From Tyto alba (Eukaryota; Chordata; Aves; Strigiformes; Tytonidae), in the NCBI RefSeq assembly GCF_018691265.1, contig NW_024881279.1, positions 9,092,243-9,156,242 on the forward strand: a DNA stretch of 64,000 nt, written 5' to 3'. Position numbers and translations under genes: made by a program. Below the pieces are notes generated by a model, which had not been told where the DNA came from, did not search any database, and saw nothing but the letters and a program-made list of their open reading frames with translations. This document shows positions 11,690-24,956 of this stretch, piece by piece (within the stretch, counting starts at the first letter, position 1; every line of letters begins with the position of its first letter).

Positions 11690-14507
11690 CTGCTTCAGGT
11701 TGAAATTGGGAATCTATCTAATATTTACCCAAGAGTCAGGAAACTAAACATTTATTGGGTTTGAAGCTAATGATTTTGCTTCATTTGGAGTTTTGTGGAG
11801 TTATTTTTTTGAGAAGAGCTATTAGAGGATTCTAGCTTGTTTTTACAGAGAGGGAAGACATGGTCAGTTCAGAGATAATTCAGCCAGCACTGGTCCAAAA
11901 ATCCTCACCAGGATCAGCTTTACTAGGAGCTCCCATGTTGTTTCAGAGGCTTGGACATTTAAGATGTCTATCCCTCAGTTTTCACACAACTAATCTGCTA
12001 AATTCCTCATCCAAAAGTCTGTCAAAGGGGAAAAGAGAGTAGGATTTAAAAGTCCTTGGACATTTTTGCAGATGCTGACAGCTGCTATAATCATTAATGT
12101 CATGCTTTTAGATAGCACTTGGTGTCACAGATCTGGAAGGGCTTCCTCATATCATCATTCCCATTTATCGACTGGGGAAGCTAAGACACAAAAGTGCCTT
12201 GGACCAGGCAACCCAGCACACCCTGTGGGGCAATATTTATAGATTCAAGGTCTCCAACATTCACAAGGTTTTTTTTTTTTTTACCTGCTTGTAAGTTTTA
12301 AAGATACAGTCAGCAAGGGGAAGAATTAATATGTTATGAAAGGGGCTGCAAACCCTCAGGCTTCAAAGCACAAGAGACTCCTGGTCAATGGTGCCGGAAG
12401 GACAGGCTTCCCATGGGAAGGCTATGCTGGATCAGCCCATTTTGGTCTTCCACAATTGCTTAGGCATTCAGTACTGTATTGTGGGCTTGGATCCTGTCTC
12501 AAAATGCTCTTCTTTCTCAGTGGTTCGCTCTTGGTTCTCAGTGGGGTTACAGAAATGAACAAGGAATGTTCCTTTATATCCTGGCATAAGCAGGACAAAA
12601 TTCTCTCCTAGTGGCAAAAGCAAATATTCCTTGTAAGAAAGTCTCCAGCAAGAATCCAAAACCATCTTCAACAGTTGTTGAAGCAAAAAAACATGGAACC
12701 TTGAAGTGCAGCAGGTGAAGAACAGATACATCACCCAGTCCATCCTTTTGTTATAGGATGATAGCCCTGGCATCAGAACACAAAGCTGGGATGCTCCAAA
12801 AAGACTTGGCTGGGCTGGTTTGTCCATGTGCCTACTTGCTATCAAATGCAAGGAGAACTTACTCATCTAAGATCAGTGAACAGTCGGGGCAGGGGCATAT
12901 CAATGTTTCCTGTAATCTAGTGGGTACCACTAACTTGTTCAGCTCCAGCATCTCAGCCACATATCTCCATCAGTAGTTTTAGGAGACATGGGGAAGTTTT
13001 CACTGTGAACACAGGATCATGTTCAGTTTTCAATGACATGGCCAGTCACACAGGTCTTACACATGGATCTGGATCCTCAGGAGAACATTTTGGTGCATGT
13101 TTCTGGGTCCACCACAGAGGCACATGGCAGATCTTAGATGACCAATCACAGCAGTGTGTGGTACCCTTGGGACATTGCTGGTAGTCTTCACTGCCATGCC
13201 ATGAGAAATAACAGCACAGATTGGGGCTTAGATAGTGGAGGTTGCTCTGAAGCACCACCTTGGAGACCGGAGGAGATGGGTTCAGGCCCTTTACACCAGC
13301 AAAGGTACCAGATTAACATAAAATACCTTTTAGAGACCTATGTGGCCTGTTCTCTAATGGTTTTGTAGCTCGTGACTTCTCTTAAATACAGATTCCCCAG
13401 TTGTTTTTGTGTTATCTATGAGCACAAATCAATTTGTCAGCCACCAGTGCTGGTTTTGTGTCTTGGCAGCCCACTGCTGGCCGAAGCCCCCATGATTGCA
13501 CCTCTGCTATCCAGTTAATTAACACAAATACAGGGATGTCACATGCACAGCTGCCCACTAGCCTGCAGGAGGGCAGGGCTTTTGGGGCAAAATCCACATG
13601 TAAATCCCAGCTAGATTGTGCTAGACAAAACCGATTGGGCTCCATGTTGCTCCAGCTTCATTACAAAGATGACACTCTCCCAGCTTCCTTCTTACACAGA
13701 GCTGCTCTGTTTTTTTCCAGGCACTTGATCCTGATGGATCGAGTATATAAGGGGGGTGAATTTAGTGTGCAAGGACCTGGAAGAGGTTCTCCTAGACACA
13801 TCTCCTAGACACAGCTCGAGACTGATCTCTCCATCAAAATCCTGACCATTCCCACTCTGAGATTCTCTAGTCAGCCCTGACCTGCGGCATCACTTCACAT
13901 TTCCCTTCTGTCCATCCCCATCTCTCTTTCATCTGTACATCAATCCCAACCTCAGCACTGACAGCTACTCCTCTCCAGGACTTGGAATAGGCTCTGGGTA
14001 TGTACATGGTGGTTGTCTTATTGCAGATTAAGTCTATATCACCATATAGCTTTAGAAAGCAAATGACTTCACCCTCTTCTGGGATGGAGACAGAGATGTG
14101 AATCCAGCTTCACACTGGGTAGAAGCAATCCCAAAACCCATCACACTTTACTCAGGCAGCAAGGAACCTTTCTGCAAATGGGGTGTTATATGGAGCCACA
14201 GTCGTGCAAAAACTCCGGCTGTTCCCAGAGCAGACTTAATCTCCCCTTTGCTGGTGCACACTTACCCCGAGGAGACATCGCTGTCTGGTGCCAGGAGGTA
14301 CACCTGGCTCGGAGATGGAGAGAGGCAGGCTGCTGGACATCATCTCCACCAAGATGGTACCTGCATGAACTCACCTGTCAGATATGTGCAAGGGGATATC
14401 TGTCTCTAGAGCAGTGAAACACAGTTAACATCACCCCCAGAAGGGTTATTGAGAAGTGTAATTAGCCAATGTTTGCACATCCCTTTCTCACGCACTAATT
14501 ATATAGT

Positions 14508-14523
14508 ACACACACACACACAC
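14508..14523. repeat. Short (CA)8 dinucleotide run
   Basis: A simple CA run followed by degenerate CA/TG sequence (atgcatacaca). Short and probably of low variability. Confidence 0.8.
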
Positions 14524-17500
14524 ATGCATACACAGATATTAAGAGATGCCTTCAACAGCCCAAATTAGCTGTCAAGGTACCTTTTTGTTCCTAGGGATCA
14601 ATATGGTATAATGTAACAGCCACAAAGTATGTTCATTACTCTGCAGGGCTGGTTTAACATGCTCTCTGGATCCCTTTGGCAGTAATTCCTCCTCTGTTTG
14701 AGCTGGCATCAAAATTAATGGTGTGTCGTGTTCTCTAAGTCCTGACTTTTTAGATGAAAGGTACATGGTGTTGTTCGTATCAGTATTACAGTGTAATAAA
14801 TCAATGCTTTCCCATTGGAAGGATTTCAGACGATTTCACAACTTGCTCTCAGGAACTCAAAAGATAACCTGTCTGCCATGCCATGGGCTGATTAAAAAAA
14901 AAAAAAAATTAAAAAAAAAAAAAATCTATAAAAACAGAAGAAGGAGGGGAAAAAAACCAACATCTCATTGCAGTATGGTTACCTGTTTCATGTAGGACTC
15001 TGGAGCCAGAGCAGCAATGCCAAAGTTTCATCAGGCCCCACCCCACAAGGGGATACACAGCTCAAGGGACCATATTGCCTGCACCAAGGAGGTTACAGAC
15101 AAAGCTGACAGAGGCTGGGAGGGTAACACAGACTTATTTCACTTGACTAAATAGTAGCAGAAACAAAAGTAGAGTTTGCCTTCTGATTGCCAGACTCTAG
15201 AACAAACTGCTCCCAATTTTCAGAAAAGCAACAGGAAAGGGGAAGAGGAGCAAAGACTGAGCATGCCAGGGAAGAGCACCCAGGAATCCCCTGAAAGGTG
15301 CCCACAGAGTTATTGTCCCAGCTTCTTTGGAGGATGCTTCCCAGAGTGCAGTTCATTTAACAACATCTTTATCAAGTAAAACTTAAATTCTCATGCTCCC
15401 AGGAGCACACGTGCAAGACGGGAAGAGGCTGAACTTGAAAGGGGAGCCGTTTTGTTGCCTCAGATTAGCTCAAACTGTGTGACAAGCTTTCCTCACTTCA
15501 AAACAAATGTTGTTAACCTTGAAATCTGCATTATTAATATTTCAACATGAATCCCATCAGGAGCTGCTGAAAGAGCTCTCCTGGACTCATGACAGCTTGT
15601 CCTGTTTGATTCTAATCATATATGAATGCATGAGTTAAGAAGACATCATTAAAAGTACATTAAGTTTAATTATGCTAGCAGCCACAGACAGTGGGAGCAT
15701 CAGCTTAATGTAGAATGCATAATTAGATCAGACCTAATCCATTAGATTCATATTTGTTAAAGAAAATGCTCCTCATCTATAAATGTCACTGCAAAGTGAT
15801 CCATAGGATTTGGAGGAACAGCACCATTTTCTGGGGGCTACTGCCCTCCTGCCCCCTCTTGCCTCCTCTCTGCCCATCACCCTTGTGCACATTGCTGAGA
15901 CTTCACTCAGCTCACTGCACATCCAGTTTAACAAAATCACACAAAAAAAACAGATCAAGAAGATCCTCCACCCTGACAGCCAAACCCTGGTGAGATGCTG
16001 CAGTTGTCTAACCTATTATGGACCCAGATCTTCTTTTCAAGGCGCCAGGACCACCAGACCAATCTGTAGATGCAGGAATGCACCCAGTCCCGTGGGGGTG
16101 GATGGCTTCACAACCCAGTTAGACCAGTGCAGCAGTGCTCAGGGCTGGAAACTGGTGGTTCCAGCGTGGCTGATACCCTTTCACAGACTTCTGATATTGT
16201 TAATTGCAGAGTGGGTTGGGACAACTTTCCAAGCAAAACAAAACAAAAGGACAAAAATAAATTAAAATAATGAAAGCAGCAGTGTGTCAGCTCCTTCCAG
16301 GGCTGGTCCAGCTCTCTCCACTAACACCAGGAGGGCAGTGGCAGAGACCCATGTCTTCAGCAACAGGGAAACTGGCTTGTCCCTTTTCCCAACAGCACAG
16401 CATTACAAACCACCCACTGCATTGCTCTGCAAAGCCACTGCATTCAAGGGAAAGCACCATCACTTTGGGTTAAGCCCCGAGATGAGCAGCCATGGGTTGC
16501 CATCCCCATCTTCACCCCACAGCAGGCTCACAGGGATAACTGGTACCAGCAACCCTTCACACCTCCAAGCAGCATCACTGCAGTAGGGATGACAAATTTC
16601 CCAATTCCTGAGCCCCACAGATAACCAGGTTACTGTGGCTTAGTGCTTCTCAGCTGGGATACAGAGGGTCTTGTAGTCATGTGCTTGTCTTATGGAGTGA
16701 TTTTGGAAGCATCTCCAAGCCCAGACCTCGTGGCGGTGGTCACTGCCTTGGCAGGTCATTTCCCAGCTCCTGGGGGCAGTCCCAGAGGTGATGCACCTCA
16801 CCAACATGCTGCTAAACCACAGTGATCATGAGTTCACACGCTCACTGCCATCCTCCTTGCTACAGAGATGGCCAAATTTACTATGAGCCTTTACCTGGCA
16901 CAGGTTACCCACACCCATCAGCCCATAGATTATCTCAGCTCAGAATTGGACATGGAGAGGTTCTGTGCCATGCTGAGGTCCCAGCCCTGCTCAAGGATGA
17001 TTTTAACTGACATCCCTTCCAGCCTGGAGACAGAGCGGGCTGGAAAGGCGAAGAGGTCAAGGCCACAACACAACACATGCCTGGCAGCTGTGAGCAAGCG
17101 CAGAAGCATTTGTGGTTGAGGAAGGAACCTGAGAGCCCTGCACTCATCACAGGCCAGAGATGCTTATGCTTAACAGCTCAGCTGAGTCCTCTAACACCTG
17201 CCTAAGTGCTGAATATTACTGCTATTAAAATATAATGGCCTCTTGCTGCCTCTCCTCCATGAATCTGGCTAAGGGCTATGATTGGGAAGGCACAGCACAG
17301 AGGCACAACTCCACAGTCAGGGTGGGTGGCAGGATTAAAACCTTTCTGAAGGTATCTTTCACAACTAAGGGCCAGCTCCAAATGGACCACAGTTACTAGT
17401 TAAACAATAACTGAGATTTCCAGGAAGTTTTCTAAATAAAGCATCTTCTAACTTAGGTTTGGGGTGGGATTTTTTGTTTGGTTTGGGTTTTTTCTTTTTT

Positions 17501-19164
17501 TTTGAGAGGGAGAGAGAAAATCCTTGCCAGTCAGCCTTTTTTATCTATATGTCATTTCCATCCTTGCCACCTCCATCCCACCTCCACCCTGCTCATGCAA
17601 GCAAGGGTGACACATGCTGGTTAGGCTGTGCCATGGGGTCCAGGAGGGAACAGGATGGGGGTCAGCAGCTTGGGGGGCCCCTTCTGCCCCCATTTTGCAA
17701 TGTTGTGGGACACCAGTGCCATCCTGCTCACAGGGTCTCACAAAGGGGGTTGGAGGACCCCATGGCTGTTTACGTGCCACAGAGGTGGTTTCCATGTTCT
17801 CTGTTTTTCAGGGGTTTTAACTGACAATGGTCATCAGCATTTCTAATTTAATCTAATCTAATTTAATTCTAAATAATAAATATGGGGAAAGACCAGCTAA
17901 AGGCTGTTGTGATTTTCTTTCCCATTTGTGTGCTGAAGTGTGTCTGTTTGCCAATAGCCACCATAAGGCGGAGTGCTGGTTCAGCTGAGAATTAGGAAGA
18001 CACATGCAAAGACTTGGGAAAACTTTCTTCCTGTAAGGAAGCAATTGATTTATAGTGAATTGTATGTACTCTTAGGTGCTGATGTACTTTTTGGCTGGGG
18101 GATATTTGGGAAGATATTTGGAAACAATCTAACCTCATAAGGCCTTTTAGAGAAAGCATTGATCTTTCTAAATGGGCAGTAATTGATATGTTCAAAGTGA
18201 GCGTTGTGTGCGTGTGTGTTCGCACACATGTGCACCTGTGTGTCATTTAAAAATAAAGTAACAACCCGGCAAAAAAAATCAAAGATGAGCACAAAGAGCA
18301 ACCCTTTGAAGAAAGAAATATGAGGACCTTTACATCCTCACTATCAATTCCCTTTAGTGTGGTAATCCATATGGCAAGATGAAAGGGCAACCCATGGTGC
18401 TGTTAATTGTTCTTTCCAAATGAAAACAATTAAACTATTGCATTCACTGGACAATCAAAGGGAAATCTAAGTTAACCCCTCTGTGGCCAGTTTGCCTCAG
18501 GCCGTCTGCTGTCACCCCTGACAGGAGATGGGTTATAGCTGCACTCTGGCAGCCACAAGCCACATATTCCCAGAGACTCATAAACAAGTTTTAGGCTCTA
18601 ACAACCCTCTCTGAGACCCCACCAGACATCTGGCAGAATTCAGCAAGATGTCAAATATCTTGATCTACACTATATTTTGACAAGATCCTAACACAGCAAC
18701 ATGACGCAGTGTGATCAGCTCTCAGGTTTCATTTGAAGTGGTTTTGTTCTTGTGTAAGAGAAATCTACCCACCTCTCATAGACCATATGTCATCTTTTTA
18801 GTACATTTTCTGATTATCCAAAAAGCACTAAGAGAGCCTGAACACTGTCCCAGTGACTCTCGGATCCTCTTTCACAGTAGTTGTCACAGAAAGGGCTTCG
18901 AAGTCCCTTTCTGATAAGGGGAAACTGAGGCACAGAAAGATTCCCATGGGATCGGGGTTACACATGAAGCCCAGGTAGAGGAAAAGGTCACTGTCTGGTC
19001 TCCTGGCTCCCAGAGAGTTTCCCTCTTCTAAAGTCAGAAGGTCACCCCACCAAGACCTTCCTGACCTTTCCATGGAGCCCAGAGATCAATATTTCCAGAA
19101 ACACAGATGCATGCTCATGCTGCAAACCCTCATCCTTTTTTAAAAGAATTTTGTGATGCCATGA

Positions 19165-19209
19165 GGTTGTGCCAGGTCAGAGAGCCAGGTCAGAGAGCCT
19201 GGCACAACC
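19165..19209. repeat. Inverted repeat with 12-bp perfect arms enclosing a 13-bp tandem duplication
   Basis: The left arm ggttgtgccagg (19165-19176) is the exact reverse complement of the right arm cctggcacaacc (19198-19209). The left arm overlaps the first copy of a perfect tandem duplication, gccaggtcagaga (19171-19183 and 19184-19196), which runs through the spacer. The structure could extrude as a hairpin. No mobile-element family was recognised. Confidence 0.85.
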
Positions 19210-21349
19210 AGGCCTGTGGTCTGGTGCAGCAAGGCACAAAAAACTCCACGTAATCTTCCTTCTCTTTCTCTTGTGTTTCTTGAAGGGACCAAAACATTAA
19301 TTCAGAAAGACATTTTCAGAGTTAATTGAAGCAAATCCCAGATACGTAGCTTTGCAGTAAATGCTCTGAGTCCAGCCTGCTAGGTCCTATAATTAGCTAG
19401 GACTTCATGACAGTGGCACTACCTCCCTCCATGGGACACAGGGATGACTTTCCAGAGCAGGGTTTTCACCCCTGGTGTTCCCAGCCTTGCCTGATGACAT
19501 ACAGAGGACCACACCTGTGCTACATGGTGGGGTGTAAAGGTCTGTGTCTGGAGGTTGGTGGAGAAAGGGTTAGCACTACCCCACCCCCAGCTGTTAGCTA
19601 TAAAACTGGGCCAGATGGAGATTAGCAGGTGCTGGGAATGCTGGGTTGGGGTAAGGGCCATGGCTGGGGTTTAGGAAGAGAAGAGGCAGACAGTTTGCTG
19701 CCCTAATTCAGGGTGGTTTCTGCAATCACTGCCTGCATCCTCTCTTGGACCTGTGGAGGAGATGGGAGAAAAGTCACTTGCTTGCTTTCAATACCACAGG
19801 TAGGAGGAGAAACTCTGTCAATGCCTTCCTGCTTCTGAGCTATCTCCAAGTAGGTGTGTAGGAAAGAAAGTTTTCTTATCCAGGTTGTGGGACTAGTGGT
19901 TAATCCCTCTGATAGCAGAAAGTTTTTCAGCTGCTGATAGAGACAGGAGGCTGCTGTTCAGGAATAATGGGAGGGAGATTTAAAGGGGTCAAGAGAGAGC
20001 CTGAAAACTGCTGAATAATGTGCCTGGGGCTTCACAGGACGCTGGCACAAAGGAGGGGGAATTACATTAACATTAAAAGGAATCAGGGCACAACAAGGGA
20101 GTCTTTCTATACACTGAGCAGAGGTAAAACGCAGAAATACTTGCCCTCAAGTGAGCAAAAGCAACTACTTTGCAGGTCAGAAAATACTTTGTGATAACTA
20201 TAGTACATCAGGTAGTGCTATGTACTAGGAAGAGCAAATATAGCCTACCTCCAGGACAAGGAGGATAACCAAACTCATGCAAGCAGTCTTCAAATAAGAG
20301 AAGAAGCCCTGTGTGCTTTCCCAAAGATAGATCATGACTGCTGTGACTTGTTTTGTTTGTCTGTTTTTCTCTTGATGATGCTCGTGTTTGTAAGTGAGGG
20401 AGGTGTGGTAGGTTTAATGTAAATGAGCTTCACAAAAACATTTGATTTTGTGGGAGAGCTCGTTAGCTAAAGTGAAGACTATAAAAGAAGAGTTGTCAAA
20501 GTGATGCATCTAAAGAGAAGATACGAGTCGTATTGCAAATCATAACTGTTTGGAAGGAAAGGTACATACAGAGTGTCTCTGAATAATTTATCTTGCAATA
20601 ACTGTTAATTCATGTGAAGAATTGAAAGACTTCCATTTGGGGGGATAGAAAGACAGGATGAAAGGCAAGGGCTCAACATCATGTTTGAGGGGCTGACTGC
20701 AAGACTACCTGGTGCTGGAAAGAGCAGATGAAAACCTGGATACGCTTGCTGATCACCATGTGGATGTTTGCTACCAATGGGACAACATGTTACAGCCATT
20801 AAAAAAAGGAAAGGAGAAAAAAAAGCAAAGGCATTCAAGGGTCACGGAAGGAGAGTTCCAGCTGGGACAAACTTTTGATGATACCAAAAATATTGTGCAT
20901 AATCTCTGTGAGACACCATCAAGAAAGCTGACCTGGAACTGGAATAACTGGGAATTCAGTGGTGCAGAAAAATATTTCCAGCCTCATTTATGTTCCTGCC
21001 TAGCAGCAGGGTGGTGGCCACTGTCACCTAAGCAGAATCTATGAAATGTCTTCTCATCAGTGTCCCAGGGGTTTGTAAGCCTACTTGTGAGGTTACTGGG
21101 CCATGGACTTGCCAAGGGCAAGAGAGATTTCCCTGCCTGGGCTAGTTAGCCCCAAACTGACTCTCCAAAAAGTTTTTCAACCTGCCTGGGAAATCTGTCT
21201 TGAAATTTAAGCAGGCAGGAAAGCAAGATGGAGAAGGGTCCAAGGACACAGCGAGCTGGTAGACAGGAGAAAATGAGAGGAGAGGATGATAAAACAGACG
21301 CTGGTGCATAACGAGTACCTTGTAATGAGCTGTGATGGAGTTCATTCCC

Positions 21350-21660
21350 AGCCAGCCCGTTTACAAGGCGCAGCAAGGCTGCGAGCATAGTGCCGCGCCG
21401 AGGGAGCGGAAAGCGCTCTGACACTCTGTAGGTGTTACTTTTCTGATTTAATAAGCTTCGGCTGCTCCTTGCAAACGTGCCGGCTCCCTTCAGAGGTGCC
21501 AGCTACGTAAATGGGGCATCGCTCCGGCCCCTGTTGTCAGCATCTCTTGAAGGTGAGAGAAAATTTGTACGAGCACCAGGTTTGCTGGCTTTGAGAGGTG
21601 CTGGACTGAGAACAGCCCGCCTCGGAAATACTACCGAGCCGACACGTGGGGCTCCTCCTA
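21350..21660. promoter_or_regulatory. Isolated CpG-rich patch in the intergenic region
   Basis: Many CpG dinucleotides occur here (for example ccgcgccgag, gcggaaagcgct, cttcggctgc, acgtgccggc, tacgtaaatg, catcgctccgg), while the flanking tens of kilobases are CpG-poor. CpG retention suggests an unmethylated regulatory element or the promoter of an unannotated transcript. A donor-like AAG|gtgagag lies at 21552/21553 on the + strand, as expected for the end of a first exon. Transcription is inferred, not shown. Confidence 0.35.
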
Positions 21661-23179
21661 CGCTTGGCAGGGAGGGAAGGCTAAAAAGCATAATTTGTAC
21701 AGGAATAAAAAGGCAATGTCTTTGTGCCAGTTGGCTCGGAGGCAGCGAGGTACAGCAGGGAAAACATGATTTTGTTTGGTGGGTTTTTCATCTCTCTGGT
21801 AGAGACTGGCTCATAATTACTGCTTTTTACCGCTTCTAGGTGGATTGCGTGTTAACGAGTGGGTGGTTTCCTACAGTGCCCTGATATGTAAATTGTGGAG
21901 CAGTAAGTTTTTAGCAAGGTGTTTCTGAAGAGCTCTGGGATGGTAGCCGGGGATGACCCCATGGAGTGAGGTGGTGTCTCTTTGCTGCTTGGATCCGGCT
22001 TACCCAGGGTCCAGGTGCTGCACATCCCAAATGCACCCCTCATCACGGTCATGAAGCCCAGATCAGTCCCATCAACAATGAAGGAGATGAAATGCCTAAA
22101 GAACAAGTTAACCTGAAAGTATTTGGAGATCTAGGTCCTTCTCTGTGGCTCTGGTTACTGTTTGAACAATTTCTGAGGTTTTCCCATTTCCACTCATCTT
22201 AGGAGAGAAAATATCCCAGGGCTTTTCCCTGACACTATAAGAATGAGGAGAGGTGTGTGTGTGTCCCAGGTGATGGGAAGGGGTGAGCCCAGCTCATGAG
22301 GGGCCCGGTGCTGCAGAAGTCGCAGCGGTTCCTTTGGCAATCAGCAACTGTTGGGCAACAGCAGGGCCAAAAGCATTTGGGCCTTAAAAGCCATGGAAGA
22401 TCTTTCTTATGATAGGATATTTCTTTTACTGGCTGATAGCTTTGCCTCCCTCCTCCCTGCTATTTGACATGTGTAAACATATTTTAAGGAAAAACTAATT
22501 CCCAAGAGCCCAGATACCACCATGTGTCCATAAACAGTTGTTCTGGTAAGTGCTACAAAGGGTAAGGGATCCAGACAGCTGGTAAATATTGTACTGGTCC
22601 TGCAAAAGCCCTCCCAAAGGAGGAGAGAAGTGAGGATGAAGGTCTCACCATGTCTGACCATTTGTTTAGAAATCAGTTTTGGGTCCCTTCAGTGCCAAGG
22701 TCCCAGGACACATCCTCTCGCTCTAATTTACAGTTACAGCCACTGAGAGCTTTCTCTTGCAAGACAAAAGTGAGCTAAAAGCAGCTGAGACAGGAACTTC
22801 AGAAAAGATGGAGCAACATGAGCTTCTCCTGCTCACACAATTCAGCACAGACCAGCTGCAGCACCGCAGACACTGCCTGCTGCCTTGTGTGGCAAGGGCC
22901 AAATGATTGGGATAATTGCTCTCCCAGCAATACACTGACTATGTACATTTAGGTTTCAATTAATTTGCTAGCTCTAAATGAACTGCCTCCTATTGCTTTC
23001 AGCAATCAAGTCTTGTTAATTGAAAATAGCGTTTATCTTATCTCTAGGAGAAGGCTGGACAAAAGTAGGGCAACAAAATCCAGTGTGAAGGTAGCACCAA
23101 GTAAAAGGAGGGGGAAAATGAAGCCAAGGGAGGACAGCAGCCAGGCTGGCCAAAGGAAAATGTTCAGGGTTTTTTTGTC

Positions 23180-23203
23180 TTTTTTTTTTTTTTTTTTTTT
23201 TTT
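23180..23203 (+). repeat. Poly(T) tract, 24 nt
   Basis: An almost pure T run preceded by ttttttgtc. No flanking duplication or transposon body was recognised. Confidence 0.9.
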
Positions 23204-23423
23204 CCTCAATGGCTTCAATGATTTCAGGGTGTCCTGATTCAGAATGGTTTTTATTTTCACCCAGACTCATGTAGTTCCACTTCCAGCTGGTTGCGCACTG
23301 TCAGTGGGGTTGTGTGTGCTTGGCGGGGTGCTGGCTTGTGCTGCGAGGGCTCATGAACATGGGGTTTAGCCCCACTGTTCCCTCCAATGTCTTGGTGTAG
23401 GCAGGGGCCTCCGGAGCACAGGA

Positions 23424-23460
23424 TGTTTTACCCAGATGTAGCTCACATCTGGGTAAAACA
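23424..23460. repeat. Perfect 16-bp inverted repeat with 5-nt loop
   Basis: The left arm tgttttacccagatgt (23424-23439) is the exact reverse complement of the right arm acatctgggtaaaaca (23445-23460), and the spacer is agctc. Transcribed from either strand it would fold into a 16-bp perfect hairpin. That is too short for a standard pre-miRNA stem but far longer than expected by chance with so short a loop. Confidence 0.9.
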
Positions 23461-24895
23461 GAGCACAAGCAGTTGCATTTAATGCATTTCCTCAGGTGAC
23501 AGGTGAACTCCAAGTAGTTGTTAATCTCATCTTTGTTTTCACAGGGGTAGCCATGCTTCTGGAGAAACAGTGGCTGAAATGTCAAAAGTGTCTGGAAAAT
23601 CAAACCACCCCAAAATCCCACCTCCTGCTCCATTTCTCAAGGAAAGCCTTTTACAAACATTGCTGGCCATGCCATACTGTTTCAAGAACAATCCCAGTTT
23701 CTTACCTTTCAATTAAGTTGCAAAGTAAGTCCTTAAGACATGAGACCTAACGTAGGTTTGGGTTTCATTTTTTCTCTTTCTTGGTCTTATTACTTAACCC
23801 CCCTCTGAGTTTCCCACCAATTGAACCTAATGTTATCGCGTACACACAGTCATCATCTCATTAAAGGGAAATGTGAGAAACTGACTTTAATAAATTTTAA
23901 CACCCTGTGTGAAAAGTCTGGCAATTAAAGCTTCCTGCCCCAAACCTTTGAAAACGACACATGGCAAATCCCCTTCAGTCTTTAAGTGCAGCTCATCAAA
24001 GGATGGTGGCATGCAGGGGTAGGAGAGGGGGCAGGGGAAGGAAGGAAATAGGAGCATCAAGATGTAAAGAGACTGAAGGACAAAAGATGATTCTCCATTT
24101 TTCACCCTTCTTCCAGAAACTGAGGAGAGAATGAGCATCATTAGAAGGAGACTGATAAGCCCAGCTTGCTCTGGAGGGAAGGGAAGTGGGATGGAGATGG
24201 GTCCAACCAGGCAGCACTGAGCATGTGTCATTACACAGAGACACTCAGAGAATATTTACTCTCAAAGTGCAATTCTGTGACGATTTTTGTCACTGATCTC
24301 AAAAGGAAAAATGTTCTGGAGAACAGCAGGTGGATGGATATCAAGTAAGGCCATGGACCAGGTTGGCTGCTCCTCTGGAGACCTTCTGGGAAAGCATCCT
24401 AGAGAAAAAATTATCATCAGGATAAATTCATCATCCTCACCACTCACCAATAACGGTCATCTGAGGGACAACCACTCCTAGTACTGTCTTGCTGGAGAAA
24501 GGGTTTGATGGTTTTTTATGGATGGGGAGAAACAGGTGGATTTTATCACTGCTGAAGTTTAGCCAGTGGGAAGGAGATGTTCTAACCAGGTGTTCAACTT
24601 TCCTGTAAACAGATGGGAACCTCTCAGATATCTTGGTTCTTCTAGCTCCTTCTGAAACCTTGTGCAGGTTTTCTCAATCACCTGATATTCCTGGTCAGTT
24701 GTACCACAGAGATGATGATCTTCATTCCCATTCCCTGATGGCTAATCTCAGAAGTGTAAAAAGTAGCACAAACCTCTTGGAAAAAAGGCCCAAAGTATCT
24801 CTTGTTTTTATGACTTAGACTGATATCTCTTAATCTGGAGCTAAAATCTTTCTTTTTTCTTTTCATTCCATTCCTTTATTATCTGGTCCTTGCAG

Positions 24896-24956
24896 GATGG
24901 CAAGAGATGGTGAATGAAGGAGATCTTGCAAGAGAAATCACTGATTTTGTGCACAG
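24896..24956 (+). ncRNA. Candidate exon of an unannotated + strand transcript
   Basis: This 61-bp segment is preceded by a long pyrimidine-rich tract ending in ggtccttgcag and followed by CAG|gtaagtg, a near-perfect donor. One of its three frames is open throughout (19 codons plus two partial codons), but I recognise no protein family. It could be a lncRNA exon or a small exon of an unknown gene. Splice-site strength is the only evidence. Confidence 0.3.

Larger units (their letters stand above)
11790..21340. other. Intergenic region, no gene recognised (left part)
   Basis: This is the first third of the space between GRIA1 and the LONRF gene. The open frames are short, overlap on both strands and match no family that I recognise. 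Visible structure is limited to a (CA)n run near 14508, A-rich tracts near 14893-14925, an AT-rich TAAT-containing block near 15520-15760, and a compact inverted-plus-tandem repeat at 19165-19209. It is best described as ordinary non-coding DNA that may hold regulatory elements. Confidence 0.6.
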
